Assembly (NCBI RefSeq): GCF_003234965.1
Contig: NZ_QKVK01000007.1
Span: forward strand, 62,001 to 126,000
DNA from: Aestuariivirga litoralis
Lineage (GTDB): Bacteria > Pseudomonadota > Alphaproteobacteria > Rhizobiales > Aestuariivirgaceae
Length of the DNA: 64,000 nt
Direction of reading: 5' to 3'
Below are positions 25,491 to 34,730 of this stretch, piece by piece. The notes under the pieces were generated by a model. That model ran no database searches. It was not told the origin of the DNA and was given only the letters and a program-made list of their open reading frames with translations. Within the stretch, counting starts at the first letter, position 1, and the number at the start of each line of letters is the position of its first letter. The position numbers and the translations under genes were made by a program.

Positions 25491-26627
25491 CAGCGTGAGG
25501 ATGGCGAAGCCGGCACCGGCGAGGAAGGTGGCGGCAGGGCCCGATACATCCCACAACACGCCCGCGAGCACGCTGCCGACCAGCAAGGCCAGACCACTGG
25601 CGAGATTGAACAGGCCGAAGGCCGTGCCGCGCAGCGCCTTTGGTGCCGTGTCCGCCACCATGGTCGAGAGCCCGCCCTGGGTGAGGCCCATGTGCAGGCC
25701 CCACAGCGCGACGCCGATTATCATCGAGATGATGGAATGGCCGAAGGCCAGCACGAGATCGGCGACGATGAGCACCAGCAGGCCGGCAACGAGAAGCCCG
25801 CGCCGCCCGACACGGTCCGACAGCGCGCCTGCCGGATAGGAGGCGAGCGAATAGACGAGGCTCATCACCACCATCACCATCGGCACCCAGGCATTGGAGA
25901 GGCCCGTGGCAGAGGCCTTGAGCACGAGGAAGGCTTCCGAGAAGCGGGCGAGCATCATCATGGCACCCACTGCCGTCACCTCCCAGAAGGCGCGGCCGAG
26001 GGACGAGGCCGTGCGGAGGTCGAAGCCGGGCTTCTTCTCGCCCTGCTCGCGATGCGGCGCCTCCTCGACGCCGAAGGCAAGCAAGGCGACGGCGATGAGG
26101 GCGGGCACGCAAGCCACCCACATCACGCTCCTCAGGTCGAACATCAGCACCGACATGAGCAGGATGGCGATCAAGGGGCCTGCGAAGGCGCCCACCGTGT
26201 CGAGCGACTGGCGCAGCCCGAAGGCCGCTCCCCGCAGTTGCGGCGGCGCGATGTCTGCCACCAGCGCATCGCGCGGCGCGCCGCGGATTCCTTTGCCCAC
26301 CCGGTCGATGAAGCGCGCGGCGAAGACCGATTCTACCGAGGTGGCGAGCGGGAAGAGCGGCTTCACCACCGCCGCGAGGCCGTAGCCCAGGAGCGCCAGC
26401 CCCTTGCGGCTGCCCCAGCGGTCGCTGAGCACGCCCGAGAACAGCTTCGAGATCTGGGCGGTGGCCTCGGCAAGCCCCTCGAGAAGGCCCAGAAGTGCGG
26501 CGGAGGCGCCCAGCGTTCCGACCACGAAGAGCGGCAGGATGGCGTGGATCATCTCGGACGACACGTCCATGAAAAGGCTGACGAATCCCAGCATCCAGAT
26601 GCCGCGGGGCAGGTTCTTGGGCAACAT
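25440..26627 (-). CDS. MFS transporter, substrate unknown
   Basis: 395 residues, about twelve helices. [19 protein letters not shown] after helix 2 and [17 protein letters not shown] in the second half are the MFS loop motifs. The start [34 protein letters not shown] resembles a family often annotated as putative drug/proton or nickel-cobalt-resistance-like MFS proteins. GGAAG lies about 9 nt before the ATG. Divergent from fumC with a 93-nt gap; convergent and overlapping with the other MFS gene. Confidence 0.87.
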   Translation of the reverse strand: MLPKNLPRGIWMLGFVSLFMDVSSEMIHAILPLFVVGTLGASAALLGLLEGLAEATAQISKLFSGVLSDRWGSRKGLALLGYGLAAVVKPLFPLATSVESVFAARFIDRVGKGIRGAPRDALVADIAPPQLRGAAFGLRQSLDTVGAFAGPLIAILLMSVLMFDLRSVMWVACVPALIAVALLAFGVEEAPHREQGEKKPGFDLRTASSLGRAFWEVTAVGAMMMLARFSEAFLVLKASATGLSNAWVPMVMVVMSLVYSLASYPAGALSDRVGRRGLLVAGLLVLIVADLVLAFGHSIISMIIGVALWGLHMGLTQGGLSTMVADTAPKALRGTAFGLFNLASGLALLVGSVLAGVLWDVSGPAATFLAGAGFAILTLLGLSWVKPRQPQHEQG

Positions 26628-26720
26628 CTGGTCAACTTCCGTCTGACTGGCGTGTGCGGGTGCGAAGTGATAATCAGCCCCCCGAAACCTTTCCGCAATA
26701 TGCTGAATTCGAGGACTGCC

Positions 26721-28109
26721 ATGAGCAAGACCCGCACCGAGACGGACACCTTCGGCCCCATCGAGGTCGACGCCACGAAATACTGGGGTGCGCAGGCGCA
26801 GCGCTCGATCGGCAATTTCAAGATCGGCTGGGAGAAGCAGCCGCTGCCCGTCGTCCGCGCACTGGGCATCGTGAAGCGTGCGGCCGCCGAGACCAACATG
26901 GCGCTCGGGCGCCTCGACCCCAAGGTCGGCGAGGTGATCGTCAAGGCCGCGCAGGAGGTGATCGACGGCAAGCTCGACGAGCACTTCCCCCTCGTCGTGT
27001 GGCAGACGGGTTCGGGCACCCAGTCCAACATGAACGCCAACGAGGTGATCTCGAACCGCGCGATCGAGATGATGGGCGGCGAGATGGGCTCCAAGAAGCC
27101 CGTGCACCCCAATGACCACGTCAACATGAGCCAGTCGTCCAACGACACCTATCCCACCGCCATGCACATCGCGGCGGCGGAAGAGGTGCAGCACCGGCTG
27201 ATCCCGGCGCTGAAGCACCTGCACAAGGCGCTCGACGCCAAGGCGCGCGAATGGAGCCACATCATCAAGATCGGCCGCACCCATACGCAGGATGCGACAC
27301 CGCTGACGCTGGGCCAGGAATTCGGCGGCTATGCCCAGCAGGTGCTGAATGGCATCAAGCGCATCGAGATGACCATGCCGATGCTGATGGAACTGGCCCA
27401 GGGCGGCACCGCGGTGGGCACCGGCCTCAATGCACCCGTCGGCTTTGCCGAGATGGTGGCCGACAGGATTGCGAAGATCACCGGCATGCCCTTCACCTCC
27501 GCCCCCAACAAGTTCGAGGCACTCGCCGCCCATGACGCGATGGTGATGACGCATGGCGCCATCAACACGGTGGCCGTGTCGCTGTTCAAGATCGCCAATG
27601 ACGTGCGCCTGCTGGGCTCCGGCCCGCGTTCGGGCCTCGGCGAACTGTCGCTTCCCGAGAACGAGCCGGGCTCGTCGATCATGCCGGGCAAGGTGAACCC
27701 CACGCAGTGCGAGGCCCTCACCATGGTCTGCGTGCAGGTCTTCGGCAACCAGGCGGCCCTGAGCTTCGCCGGCAGCCAGGGGCATTTCGAGCTCAACGTC
27801 TACAACCCCGTCATGGCCTACAACTTCCTGCAGTCGGTGCGCCTGCTCTCCGATGCGGCGACGAGCTTCACCGACAATTGCGTCGTGGGCATCGTGGCGC
27901 GCGAGGACAACATCAAGCGCGCACTCGACAACTCCCTCATGCTGGTGACGGCACTGGCGCCGAAATACGGCTACGACCGCGCCGCCAAGATCGCCAAGAC
28001 CGCGCACAAGAACGGCACCACGCTGCGCGAGGAGGCGGTGAAGGACGGCATCCCGGGCGACGACTTCGACGCTATCGTGCGCCCCGAGGACATGATCGGG
28101 CCGAAGTGA
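26721..28109 (+). CDS. fumC: Class II fumarate hydratase
   Basis: 462 residues, normal length. Interconverts fumarate and malate in the TCA cycle; iron-independent homotetramer. The family signature [16 protein letters not shown] is intact, with [17 protein letters not shown] and [19 protein letters not shown] for the other active-site loops. GAGG precedes the ATG. The stop codon overlaps the start of the DUF4169 gene (TGATG). Confidence 0.97.
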   Translation: MSKTRTETDTFGPIEVDATKYWGAQAQRSIGNFKIGWEKQPLPVVRALGIVKRAAAETNMALGRLDPKVGEVIVKAAQEVIDGKLDEHFPLVVWQTGSGTQSNMNANEVISNRAIEMMGGEMGSKKPVHPNDHVNMSQSSNDTYPTAMHIAAAEEVQHRLIPALKHLHKALDAKAREWSHIIKIGRTHTQDATPLTLGQEFGGYAQQVLNGIKRIEMTMPMLMELAQGGTAVGTGLNAPVGFAEMVADRIAKITGMPFTSAPNKFEALAAHDAMVMTHGAINTVAVSLFKIANDVRLLGSGPRSGLGELSLPENEPGSSIMPGKVNPTQCEALTMVCVQVFGNQAALSFAGSQGHFELNVYNPVMAYNFLQSVRLLSDAATSFTDNCVVGIVAREDNIKRALDNSLMLVTALAPKYGYDRAAKIAKTAHKNGTTLREEAVKDGIPGDDFDAIVRPEDMIGPK

Positions 28110-28285
28110 TGGGCGAGATCGTCAGCCTCAAGCTCCACCGCAAGCGGAAGGAACGCGCCGCGAAGGAGGAGACCGCCGCGGAGAACCGCGCGCAGTTCGG
28201 CCGCAGCAAGACCGAGAAGACGCTGACGGAGGCGAAGAACGACAAGGCCGCCAAGGACCTCGACCAGCACAAGCGCGAGGAGTGA
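28109..28285 (+). CDS. DUF4169 small basic protein
   Basis: 58 residues, very rich in Lys, Arg, Glu and Ala and predicted helical: [20 protein letters not shown], then NRAQFGRSKTEK and a D/K-rich end. This matches DUF4169, a small alphaproteobacterial family often found after fumC. Function unknown. Start and stop both overlap neighbours as TGATG, so the gene is translationally locked between fumC and the ribbon-helix-helix gene. Confidence 0.85.
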   Translation: MGEIVSLKLHRKRKERAAKEETAAENRAQFGRSKTEKTLTEAKNDKAAKDLDQHKREE

Positions 28286-28497
28286 TGGCACAGGACCTCA
28301 AGCGGTCACTCACCATCGCGGGGCACCGAACGTCGTTGTCGCTTGAGCCGGAATTCTGGGAGGCCCTGCAGAAAGCGGCGCTCAGGCGCAAGCTGACGGC
28401 GGCCGCCCTTGTGGCCGAGATCGATCAGGCCCGGGGCGACAGGAATTTATCCAGCGCGGTGCGGGTCTGGTTATTGAAGGAGGCGGAGCGCAGGTAG
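28285..28497 (+). CDS. Ribbon-helix-helix domain protein
   Basis: 70 residues. LKRSLTIAGHRTSLSLEPEFWEALQKAALRRKLTAAALVAEID fits the small ribbon-helix-helix (RHH_4-like) family: a basic first strand, then two helices. It may bind DNA as a dimer, but many such proteins next to fumC have no known target. Its start overlaps the DUF4169 stop, making it the third gene of a tightly coupled trio. Confidence 0.83.
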   Translation: MAQDLKRSLTIAGHRTSLSLEPEFWEALQKAALRRKLTAAALVAEIDQARGDRNLSSAVRVWLLKEAERR

Positions 28498-28524
28498 TTC
28501 GCCGCCACGTTACCCAATGATGCC

Positions 28525-28553
28525 CGTCACCCCAGCGAAAGCTGGGGCCCAGC
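28525..28553 (+). repeat. Dispersed palindrome family A copy
   Basis: CGTCACCCCAGCGAAAGCTG followed by GGGCCCAGC. The stem is CCCCAGC/GCTGGGG instead of the CCCGGC/GCCGGG of other copies, yet the pairing and the GAAA loop are kept. Confidence 0.75.
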
Positions 28554-28588
28554 TTTGTTTCCGCGCATCCCCCCTCTCGCCATCGCCG

Positions 28589-28650
28589 GGATGACGGCTT
28601 GGTGGATGACGGCCTGGGGGATGACGGCTCTCGGGAATGACGGCTTGCAG
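28589..28650 (+). repeat. Four-copy imperfect tandem repeat, 15-nt period
   Basis: Successive units start with GGATGACGGC at 28589, 28604 and 28619, and a fourth (GGAATGACGGC) starts at 28634. Spacing is exactly 15 nt for the first three steps. The unit resembles the end of a reverse family A copy, suggesting slippage amplification of the repeat edge. Confidence 0.75.
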
Positions 28651-28668
28651 GGACGATAGTGGCAACGG

Positions 28669-31600
28669 TTACTGCGAAAACGACCGGTCCGGCGGCGGTG
28701 AGACGATCACCGGGGCGCCGGGCGGCTTGGCGAGGATCACCGGGCCAATCTTCTGTGGCTTGCGCGCGGGCGCGGGCCTTGCGGGTGCGGGTTGCGGAGT
28801 GGCCTCCCCGCTCTGTCCGAAGGTGGGTTTCGCGGCGGCGGCCTCCGCCAGCCTGCGCCAGGTCCTCACCTCGCGCAGGCGCTGGCGGATTTCCTGCTTG
28901 TTGATCTCGGCATTGGCGGCATGCTCCGCCTCGATCTGGCGGCGCAGGCGGTCGGCCTCCATCACCTGCATCTCGGCCTGCACCTTGAGCTCGCGGCGGC
29001 GCAGCAGCAGCTCGTCGCGCTGGGCGTAATAGGCCTGGAGACGGGCCTCGTCCTCGGCCCGCTGCTGTTCCTCCAGCTTGGCGAGGCGGGCCTGTTCCTG
29101 CTGCAGGCGCTCGAGCTCGTTGATGCCCTCCTGCATGATGGTGACGCCGAGCGAGGTGGCGATCTCGGAATTGTTTTCGCTGCGCACCAGCGCCATGGGC
29201 GGGCCGGCATAGGCGATGCTCATCGGCGGAAGGCCCGGCCTGGCCTTGAGCGCAAGGCCGACATCCACGTCGATCTCGCCCTGCGCGAGGTCGGCGACGG
29301 TCGTCACCGTCACGTCGGCGTCACCGTCGGTGTGGGTGAGCGGCGCGAAGCTCATCTCGCCGCCTGCAAGGGTGATCGGACCGCTGACAGCGCCGAACTC
29401 CAGCCCCGGCCCCTCGCGCATGGCCGCGAAGGCCGCACCGATGCCGCTGGCATCCTTGGCGGCCGCAAGCGCTGCCGTGAAGGCAGCGGGCGCGACGCCC
29501 GTGAGCCGCACGCCATCGAGGGTGAAGCTGCCCTGCCCCTGCGCAGCGGCCAGCGCCGCGACGGGGCTGCGCCCCTCGCTCGTGAAGCTGAGCGCCACCT
29601 CGCCCTTGCCGCTGGCGACGGGAGCGCCGGAGGCAAGTGCCAGCTGCTGCGCGAGGTTCACCGGCAGGCGAAGCTTGCCCGACAGCTGGCGGCTTTCACC
29701 GGTGCCGGAGGAGGTGAGGTCGAGCTGGGCGTCGCGGCCTTCCGCATCCTTGCCCAGCATCGCGAAGTGGATTTCGCCGGGCTTTGCCGCGATGCCGACG
29801 GAGGCACTCTGCGCCGTGAAGGCCCGGTGCACCTCGAGGGTGGCGGGGGTCAGCCACAGTTGCCCGGTGAGCCCGAAGGGCAGCGCCGTGGCAAAGCCGG
29901 TTTCCAGCCCCGTCAGCGGCCCCGACCAGTCGAGAAAGCTGCTGGCCAGCAGGTCTGCAAGGCGCAGCGTGCCGGTCTGCAGGCGGGCATCGAGCACCAT
30001 GGCGGAGGTGAGGCTCGCGTCACCGCTGAAGGCCGCGGTGCCGAGGCGGCCTGCAAGGCCGGAGAGGCTCCACTTGCCGTCGCCCCAGGCCAGCTGCGCA
30101 TCGCCCACCAGCACGCCGCCCGCCGCGCCGCTCAACGGCATGCCGGTGGCGGCCAGCAGCGGTGCGGCGTCGGTGGCGCGCAGCGACAGCTTGCCCCCCA
30201 GGCCATAACCGTCCTGCAGCGGATTGACGGTGCCCTGGTAATCCAGCCGCCCGCCGTATGCCTGCAGCGTGGCGGTGGTGGCGAAGCCCGCGGCAAGGCT
30301 TCCCTCGAGGTCGATGGCGAGGCTGCCCGGCATCGCGTCCTGCCCGGCAGGCGAAAGTCCGAACAGGCCCAGAATGCGCGACGAGGTGGGCGCCCCGATC
30401 CGCGCCGTGCCAGTGAGGCGGTTGTCGGCGGCGACGCTGGCCGTGGCCGAGACGGTGAGCTGGCCCGCCGTGCCGCCGGCCTTGAGCGTGGTGAGCGAGC
30501 CGCCCTCGCCCGGCTTCACCGCAAGATCGGCGCGCAAGGCCGTGGCACCGAGGTTGCGGGCCCAGGGCGGCAGGCCGTCGCCACCGGCAAGACCCATCAG
30601 CCGGATGAGCTGGCCCGGATCATCGGCCTTGACGTCGAGGCTGACCGAACCATCAGCCCCCCGGCCATTGTCGAGGATGAGGCCCGAGGCCGTGACGCTG
30701 GCGCCACCCACCGCGCCGATGTTGAGGGCGCGCAGGTCCATGCCGTTGGCGCCGGATTGCAGGTCGAGGGCCACGTCCTGCGCCGACACGCCGTTCATCA
30801 GCAGTTCGCCGGTCCTGACCTTGAGGCGCAGGTCCGGCGCATCGGGGCGCGGCAGCACGACGCCGAGCACGCCCCCGGCCCCCTGCTCCGCCGCGGCCTG
30901 GACGGCGGGAATGCCCTGCGGGGCATAGGCGTCGAGATCGAAGCGGCGGCTCTCGAGGTCGAGATCCACCGCCCCGCGGCCGGCGGCGGTGACCGCCAGC
31001 GCCCCGGTGCCCGCTTCACCGTCGAGCTCGAAGGCGCTGCCGGTGAGGCGCAGGCCCTGCGGCGTGAGGCTCAGCCCCGTCTGCAGTTTCAGCCGGCCGC
31101 GGCTGCCGGTCCACAGGGGCCCCAGGCTGTCGCGCGCGCCGGGCCAGAGCCACAGCACGAATTCGCGCAGGTCATTGGCCTCGAGCCCGAGGTCACCCGC
31201 GAGCTCGCCGCCGCCGGGTGCGGAGAAATAGCTGCCCTTGAACAGCATTTCGCTGCGCCCTGGAAGGCCGGAGGCGAAGCGTTCGATGCGCAGGCGCTGG
31301 CGGTCGGCCGTCACTGCCAGTGCCACATTGTCGAAGGTCTGGCCGCCGCTCCTCAGCGAGGTGACGCTGGCCCGCCCGTCGAGGCTCATGTCCTTCGGCA
31401 GCAGGGCGAGGAGGCTGTCGATTACGGCGAGGCTTCCGGCCTCGCGCAGCACGTCACGCGACTTGGCACCGGCGAGTTCGTCGAGATCGAGGATCGAGGC
31501 CGAGAGATCGGCCCTGGCATCGATATGGCGGCCAAGGCGCAGCGAGGCCGAGCCCGTGGCGATCGCCGTGGCATCGCCCGGGTCGTCATGGGCCACCTGG

Positions 31601-32481
31601 ATGTCGGTGAAGTCCACCTGGTCGAAATTACCCCGGGCCTTGGCCGTGAAGATGAGCGGCCTCAGCTGGCCCTCGGCATCGCCCTTGCCGTCGTCGCGCT
31701 GCGCGGGGGCCACCTGCACGTCGCCCTGGGCGAAACCATCCCTGTAGGCGCCGTCGAAGCTGTAGACCTTGCCGGAATTGTCCGCTGCCTGGAACTTCAC
31801 CCCGAACAGGAAGGGCTGGCCCTTCACGAAGGCCGCCGTGTTGAAGGCGATGGTGACCGGCCTGTCGTCATAGACCGCGCGCGCGCGCAGGCGCCATGGG
31901 CCGGCGACGCCGGGCGAGGCCACGTCGGCGCTGATGTCGTCGAGCGACACGGTTTCGCCGCGGCGGCGGTCGCGGAAGGTCAGCGTGCCGCCGGCCAGCG
32001 TGATCTTGTCGAGCCTCACCCGCGAGAGGATGTCGCTGTTGACGAGATCGGCCGAAGGCTGGAGCACCCAGTTGCCCTCGCCCGTTTCAAGCCGTTCGAA
32101 ATTGACCTGCGGGTCCTGGATGTCGATGCTCTCGACGTCGATGCCGCCCTGCAGCAGGCCCTGCAGCGTCATGTGAACGGTGAGGCGCGAGGCGGTGGCG
32201 AAGTCCCGCACATCCATGCCCTCGGGGCTCGCCACCCGCACATCCTCGACGGTGAGGCGCGGCCAGGGGAACAACCGTGCCGACACCGCGCCGTCGATGC
32301 TCACCGCCCGGCCGGTCAGCTTCCGGCCATAGGCTTCGAGATCGGCGCGGTAGGCGTTCCAGTCGACGATGAAAGGTGCCGCCAGCAGACCCACCACGGC
32401 AATCACCAGCAGGATGCCGAGATAGAGCACGGGGGATTTCCAAACCGTGCGGCCGGAACGCTGTCGCCTGGCGGGTGGCAT
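28669..32481 (-). CDS. Large AsmA-family protein with C-terminal coiled coil
   Basis: 1270 residues. One N-terminal membrane helix (LYLGILLVIAVVGLLAAPFIV, about residues 18-38), then the AsmA N-terminal region (DWNAYRADLEAYGRKLTGRAVSIDGAVSARLFPWPRLTVEDVRV). A long beta-rich repetitive body and AsmA_2-type C-terminal part follow (up to about residue 1080). The end is unusual: a charged Glu/Arg/Gln coiled coil of about 100 residues (about 1100-1205) and a Pro/Ala tail. Relatives are periplasmic lipid-bridge-like proteins needed for outer-membrane lipid balance; this role is inferred. The start overlaps the FAD-oxidase stop (TGATG). Confidence 0.88.
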   Translation of the reverse strand: MPPARRQRSGRTVWKSPVLYLGILLVIAVVGLLAAPFIVDWNAYRADLEAYGRKLTGRAVSIDGAVSARLFPWPRLTVEDVRVASPEGMDVRDFATASRLTVHMTLQGLLQGGIDVESIDIQDPQVNFERLETGEGNWVLQPSADLVNSDILSRVRLDKITLAGGTLTFRDRRRGETVSLDDISADVASPGVAGPWRLRARAVYDDRPVTIAFNTAAFVKGQPFLFGVKFQAADNSGKVYSFDGAYRDGFAQGDVQVAPAQRDDGKGDAEGQLRPLIFTAKARGNFDQVDFTDIQVAHDDPGDATAIATGSASLRLGRHIDARADLSASILDLDELAGAKSRDVLREAGSLAVIDSLLALLPKDMSLDGRASVTSLRSGGQTFDNVALAVTADRQRLRIERFASGLPGRSEMLFKGSYFSAPGGGELAGDLGLEANDLREFVLWLWPGARDSLGPLWTGSRGRLKLQTGLSLTPQGLRLTGSAFELDGEAGTGALAVTAAGRGAVDLDLESRRFDLDAYAPQGIPAVQAAAEQGAGGVLGVVLPRPDAPDLRLKVRTGELLMNGVSAQDVALDLQSGANGMDLRALNIGAVGGASVTASGLILDNGRGADGSVSLDVKADDPGQLIRLMGLAGGDGLPPWARNLGATALRADLAVKPGEGGSLTTLKAGGTAGQLTVSATASVAADNRLTGTARIGAPTSSRILGLFGLSPAGQDAMPGSLAIDLEGSLAAGFATTATLQAYGGRLDYQGTVNPLQDGYGLGGKLSLRATDAAPLLAATGMPLSGAAGGVLVGDAQLAWGDGKWSLSGLAGRLGTAAFSGDASLTSAMVLDARLQTGTLRLADLLASSFLDWSGPLTGLETGFATALPFGLTGQLWLTPATLEVHRAFTAQSASVGIAAKPGEIHFAMLGKDAEGRDAQLDLTSSGTGESRQLSGKLRLPVNLAQQLALASGAPVASGKGEVALSFTSEGRSPVAALAAAQGQGSFTLDGVRLTGVAPAAFTAALAAAKDASGIGAAFAAMREGPGLEFGAVSGPITLAGGEMSFAPLTHTDGDADVTVTTVADLAQGEIDVDVGLALKARPGLPPMSIAYAGPPMALVRSENNSEIATSLGVTIMQEGINELERLQQEQARLAKLEEQQRAEDEARLQAYYAQRDELLLRRRELKVQAEMQVMEADRLRRQIEAEHAANAEINKQEIRQRLREVRTWRRLAEAAAAKPTFGQSGEATPQPAPARPAPARKPQKIGPVILAKPPGAPVIVSPPPDRSFSQ

Positions 32482-33872
32482 CAGAGGGCGGCGTTCTTGC
32501 CGGGGTTCATGATGTTCTTCGGGTCCAGCGCGCGCTTGATCTCCTGCATGAAGGCGAGTGCGGGGCCATGCTCCTTCTGCAGATAGGAGCGCTTGCCCGC
32601 ACCGATCCCGTGCTCGCCGGTGCAGGTGCCGCCCATGGCGATCGCCCGGTCGATCATGCGGCCATAGACCTCCTTCACGCGCTTGTACTCCTCCGCATCC
32701 GAACGGTCGCAATAGAGCACCACGTGGAAATTGCCGTCGCCGACATGGCCGACGATGGGGCCATAGAGATTGTTGGCGGCAAGGTCCGCCTGCGTCTGCG
32801 TCACGCAATCCGCCAGCCGCGAGATCGGCACGCAGACGTCGGTGGCGAAGGACTCCTTGCCGGGCATCAGCGCCTTGGTGGCCCAGAAGGCATCGTGCCG
32901 CGCCTGCCACAGCTTCTGCCGGTCCTCTTCCCTGGTGGCGATGCTGTAGGGGCCGCCGCCCAGGTCTTCTGCAATCGCCGCGAAGGTTTCCGCCTGCTCA
33001 TGCGCCGAGGCCTCGGTGCCGTGGAACTCGAGGAAGAGCGTGGGCGTCACCTTGAGGTCGAGGTTGGAATAGGCGTTGAAGGCCTTCACGTGCTCGGCAT
33101 CGACGAGTTCGATGCGGGCCACGGGAATGCCCATCTGGATCGCCGTGATGGTGGCCTTGCAGCAGGCCTCGACACTGGGGAACGGGCAGACGGCGGAGAC
33201 GATGGCTTCGGGGATGCCATAGAGCTTCAGCGCCACCTCGGTGATGACGCCGAGCGTTCCCTCGGAGCCGACAAGGAGACGGGTGAGGTCATAGCCGGCC
33301 GAGGACTTCTTGGCGCGCGTACCCGTGCGGATGATCTCGCCATTGGCCATCACCGCGGTGACGTTGAGGACGTTCTCCCGCATCGTGCCGTAGCGCACGG
33401 CATTGGTGCCCGACGCGCGCGTCGCCGTCATGCCGCCGAGCGAGGCATCCGCGCCGGGATCGACGGGGAAGAACAGGCCCTGGTCGCGCAGGTGCGCGTT
33501 GAGCTGCTTGCGGGTCACCCCCGCCTCGACCCGGCAGTCGAGATCGGCCGTGTTGACCTCGAGGATGTGGTTCATCTGGCTGAGGTCGATGGAGATGCCG
33601 CCGAAGGGGGCGGAGAAATGCCCCTCGAGCGATGTGCCGGTGCCATAGGGGATGACCGGGGTGCCGTGCTGGGCGCAGGTCGAAACGATGCGCTGCACCT
33701 CCTCCGTACTGTGCACGAAGGCCACGGCATCCGGGGGGGCGCCGGGGTTCCAGGTCTGGTCCTTGCCGTGCTGCTCGCGCACGGCGGGGGCGGTTGACAG
33801 GCGGTCGCCCAGCCATGCGCGCAGCTCGGCGATGGTCTGAGTTGTACTGTTCTTGGGAAGCGGGCTATCCAT
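32481..33872 (-). CDS. FAD-linked oxidase, D-lactate dehydrogenase (cytochrome)/GlcD type
   Basis: 463 residues, complete for this family. The N-terminal FAD-binding PCMH domain shows PVIPYGTGTSLEGHFSAP and FPVDPGADASLGGMTATRASG. The C-terminal domain has GHVGDGNFHVVLYC with metal- or substrate-binding histidines and GEHGIGAGKRSYL. Closest in plan to membrane-associated D-lactate or 2-hydroxyacid dehydrogenases that pass electrons to cytochrome c or quinone; the exact 2-hydroxyacid is not known. First gene of a pair with the AsmA gene; divergent from the thioesterase gene (35-nt gap). Confidence 0.87.
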   Translation of the reverse strand: MDSPLPKNSTTQTIAELRAWLGDRLSTAPAVREQHGKDQTWNPGAPPDAVAFVHSTEEVQRIVSTCAQHGTPVIPYGTGTSLEGHFSAPFGGISIDLSQMNHILEVNTADLDCRVEAGVTRKQLNAHLRDQGLFFPVDPGADASLGGMTATRASGTNAVRYGTMRENVLNVTAVMANGEIIRTGTRAKKSSAGYDLTRLLVGSEGTLGVITEVALKLYGIPEAIVSAVCPFPSVEACCKATITAIQMGIPVARIELVDAEHVKAFNAYSNLDLKVTPTLFLEFHGTEASAHEQAETFAAIAEDLGGGPYSIATREEDRQKLWQARHDAFWATKALMPGKESFATDVCVPISRLADCVTQTQADLAANNLYGPIVGHVGDGNFHVVLYCDRSDAEEYKRVKEVYGRMIDRAIAMGGTCTGEHGIGAGKRSYLQKEHGPALAFMQEIKRALDPKNIMNPGKNAAL

Positions 33873-33907
33873 GGGGACGAAATTAACCGGAAACCGGAGT
33901 TTTTGCG

Positions 33908-34393
33908 ATGGCTTATCCTGCGCCCTTCACGGGGTCGCTCCTGAAGGTGGAGGACCAGTGGGTCGACTACAATGGCCATTTCAACATGGCCTATTACAAC
34001 GTGCTGTTCGACCGGGCGGGTGACGAGGCCTTCGCGGCGGTGGGGCTGGGGCCGGACTACGTGAAGGAGCGCAACAATTCCTTCTTCACGCTGGAATGCC
34101 ACAACACCTATGTGCGCGAACTCCATGCCGGTGATTCGGTCCGGATCGAGACCCAGTTCCTCGACTGCGACGCCAAGCGCGTCCATTACGTCCAGCAGAT
34201 GTTCCACGCCACCGAGGGCTGGCTCTCCTGCGTCACCGAGATCATCGTGATGCACATCGACATGGGGCTGAAGAAATCCGCCCCCTTCCCGGCCGATGTG
34301 ATGGAAAAGATTCAAGCAATGTACGAGGCACACAAGGGCCTGCCGGTGCCGCCGCAGGTCGGGCACAAGATTGGAATCCCAAAAAAGGCGTAA
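33908..34393 (+). CDS. Hotdog-fold acyl-CoA thioesterase family protein
   Basis: 161 residues, 4HBT_2-type hotdog protein. WVDYNGHFNMAYYNVLFDRAGDEA contains the catalytic aspartate-region motif (D-x-N-G-H-x-N) at about residues 19-25, and RELHAGDSVRIETQFLDCDAKRVHYVQQMFH the central strand. It should hydrolyse an acyl-CoA in the cytoplasm. Similar domains are fused to carnitine dehydrogenases in some bacteria; here it is free-standing. Divergently transcribed from the FAD-oxidase gene. Confidence 0.85.
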   Translation: MAYPAPFTGSLLKVEDQWVDYNGHFNMAYYNVLFDRAGDEAFAAVGLGPDYVKERNNSFFTLECHNTYVRELHAGDSVRIETQFLDCDAKRVHYVQQMFHATEGWLSCVTEIIVMHIDMGLKKSAPFPADVMEKIQAMYEAHKGLPVPPQVGHKIGIPKKA

Positions 34394-34421
34394 GTTCAAA
34401 AGACGTCACATTCGCGCAACA

Positions 34422-34436
34422 TTAACGGCGCATTAA
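34422..34436 (+). promoter_or_regulatory. Candidate CtrA-binding box (TTAA-N7-TTAA)
   Basis: TTAA CGGCGCA TTAA is an exact match to the consensus of the alphaproteobacterial cell-cycle regulator CtrA. It lies 42 nt upstream of the small gene at 34479 in a short intergenic region with an AT-rich CATAAAG just after it. Functional binding is inferred from the match and its position. Confidence 0.5.
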
Positions 34437-34478
34437 GCCTCCATAAAGTGCAGACCAGCAACGAAGGAGGCGAGTATC

Positions 34479-34673
34479 ATGAACACCGGTCTCAACCTGT
34501 TCGCGGAAGCGCTTGTTTTCGTTCACGGCAAGGGTGCCGAATCGGAAGCCGCCAAGCATGCCCAGATCTGCGAGCGCCTGGGCGACATGGAGACGGCGGA
34601 GACGTGGCGTCAGCTTCAGGGCGCGGTCAGGAGCCTGAAGCGCCCCGACTGCATGAGCCTCAGGGCCGCCTGA
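34479..34673 (+). CDS. Small helical protein of unknown function
   Basis: 64 residues, no recognised family: MNTGLNLFAEALVFVHGKG, then SEAAKHAQICERLGDMETAE and WRQLQGAVRSLK. It is predicted all-helical and soluble, with two cysteines. An excellent ribosome-binding site (AAGGAGGCGAGTATC before ATG) shows it is a real gene. It is preceded by a perfect CtrA-type box, so it may be cell-cycle controlled. It is followed after 57 nt by uvrD. Confidence 0.78.
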   Translation: MNTGLNLFAEALVFVHGKGAESEAAKHAQICERLGDMETAETWRQLQGAVRSLKRPDCMSLRAA

Positions 34674-34702
34674 AGTTTCGCATTTCGTTCCCGACGCTCT
34701 AT

Positions 34703-34727
34703 ATAGGTCCCTAGGATTCGGACCTAT
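34703..34727 (+). promoter_or_regulatory. Inverted repeat immediately before the uvrD start
   Basis: ATAGGTCC (34703-34710) and GGACCTAT (34720-34727) form a perfect 8-bp inverted repeat ending 3 nt before the uvrD ATG, with a TATATA sequence overlapping its left arm. It could be an operator, or an RNA hairpin occluding the start region; no Shine-Dalgarno sequence is seen. Confidence 0.4.
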
Positions 34728-34730
34728 CGG

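Noticed and set aside
28792-32586. 1264-codon open frame antisense to the AsmA gene
   Set aside because: Arg/Gly/His-rich translation without any domain; a shadow of high-GC codon usage opposite a clear AsmA protein.
34674-34700. Alphaproteobacterial SOS (LexA) box before uvrD
   Set aside because: GTTTCGCATTTCGTTC resembles GTTC-N7-GTTC, but the spacing is 8 and the first half-site is GTTT.
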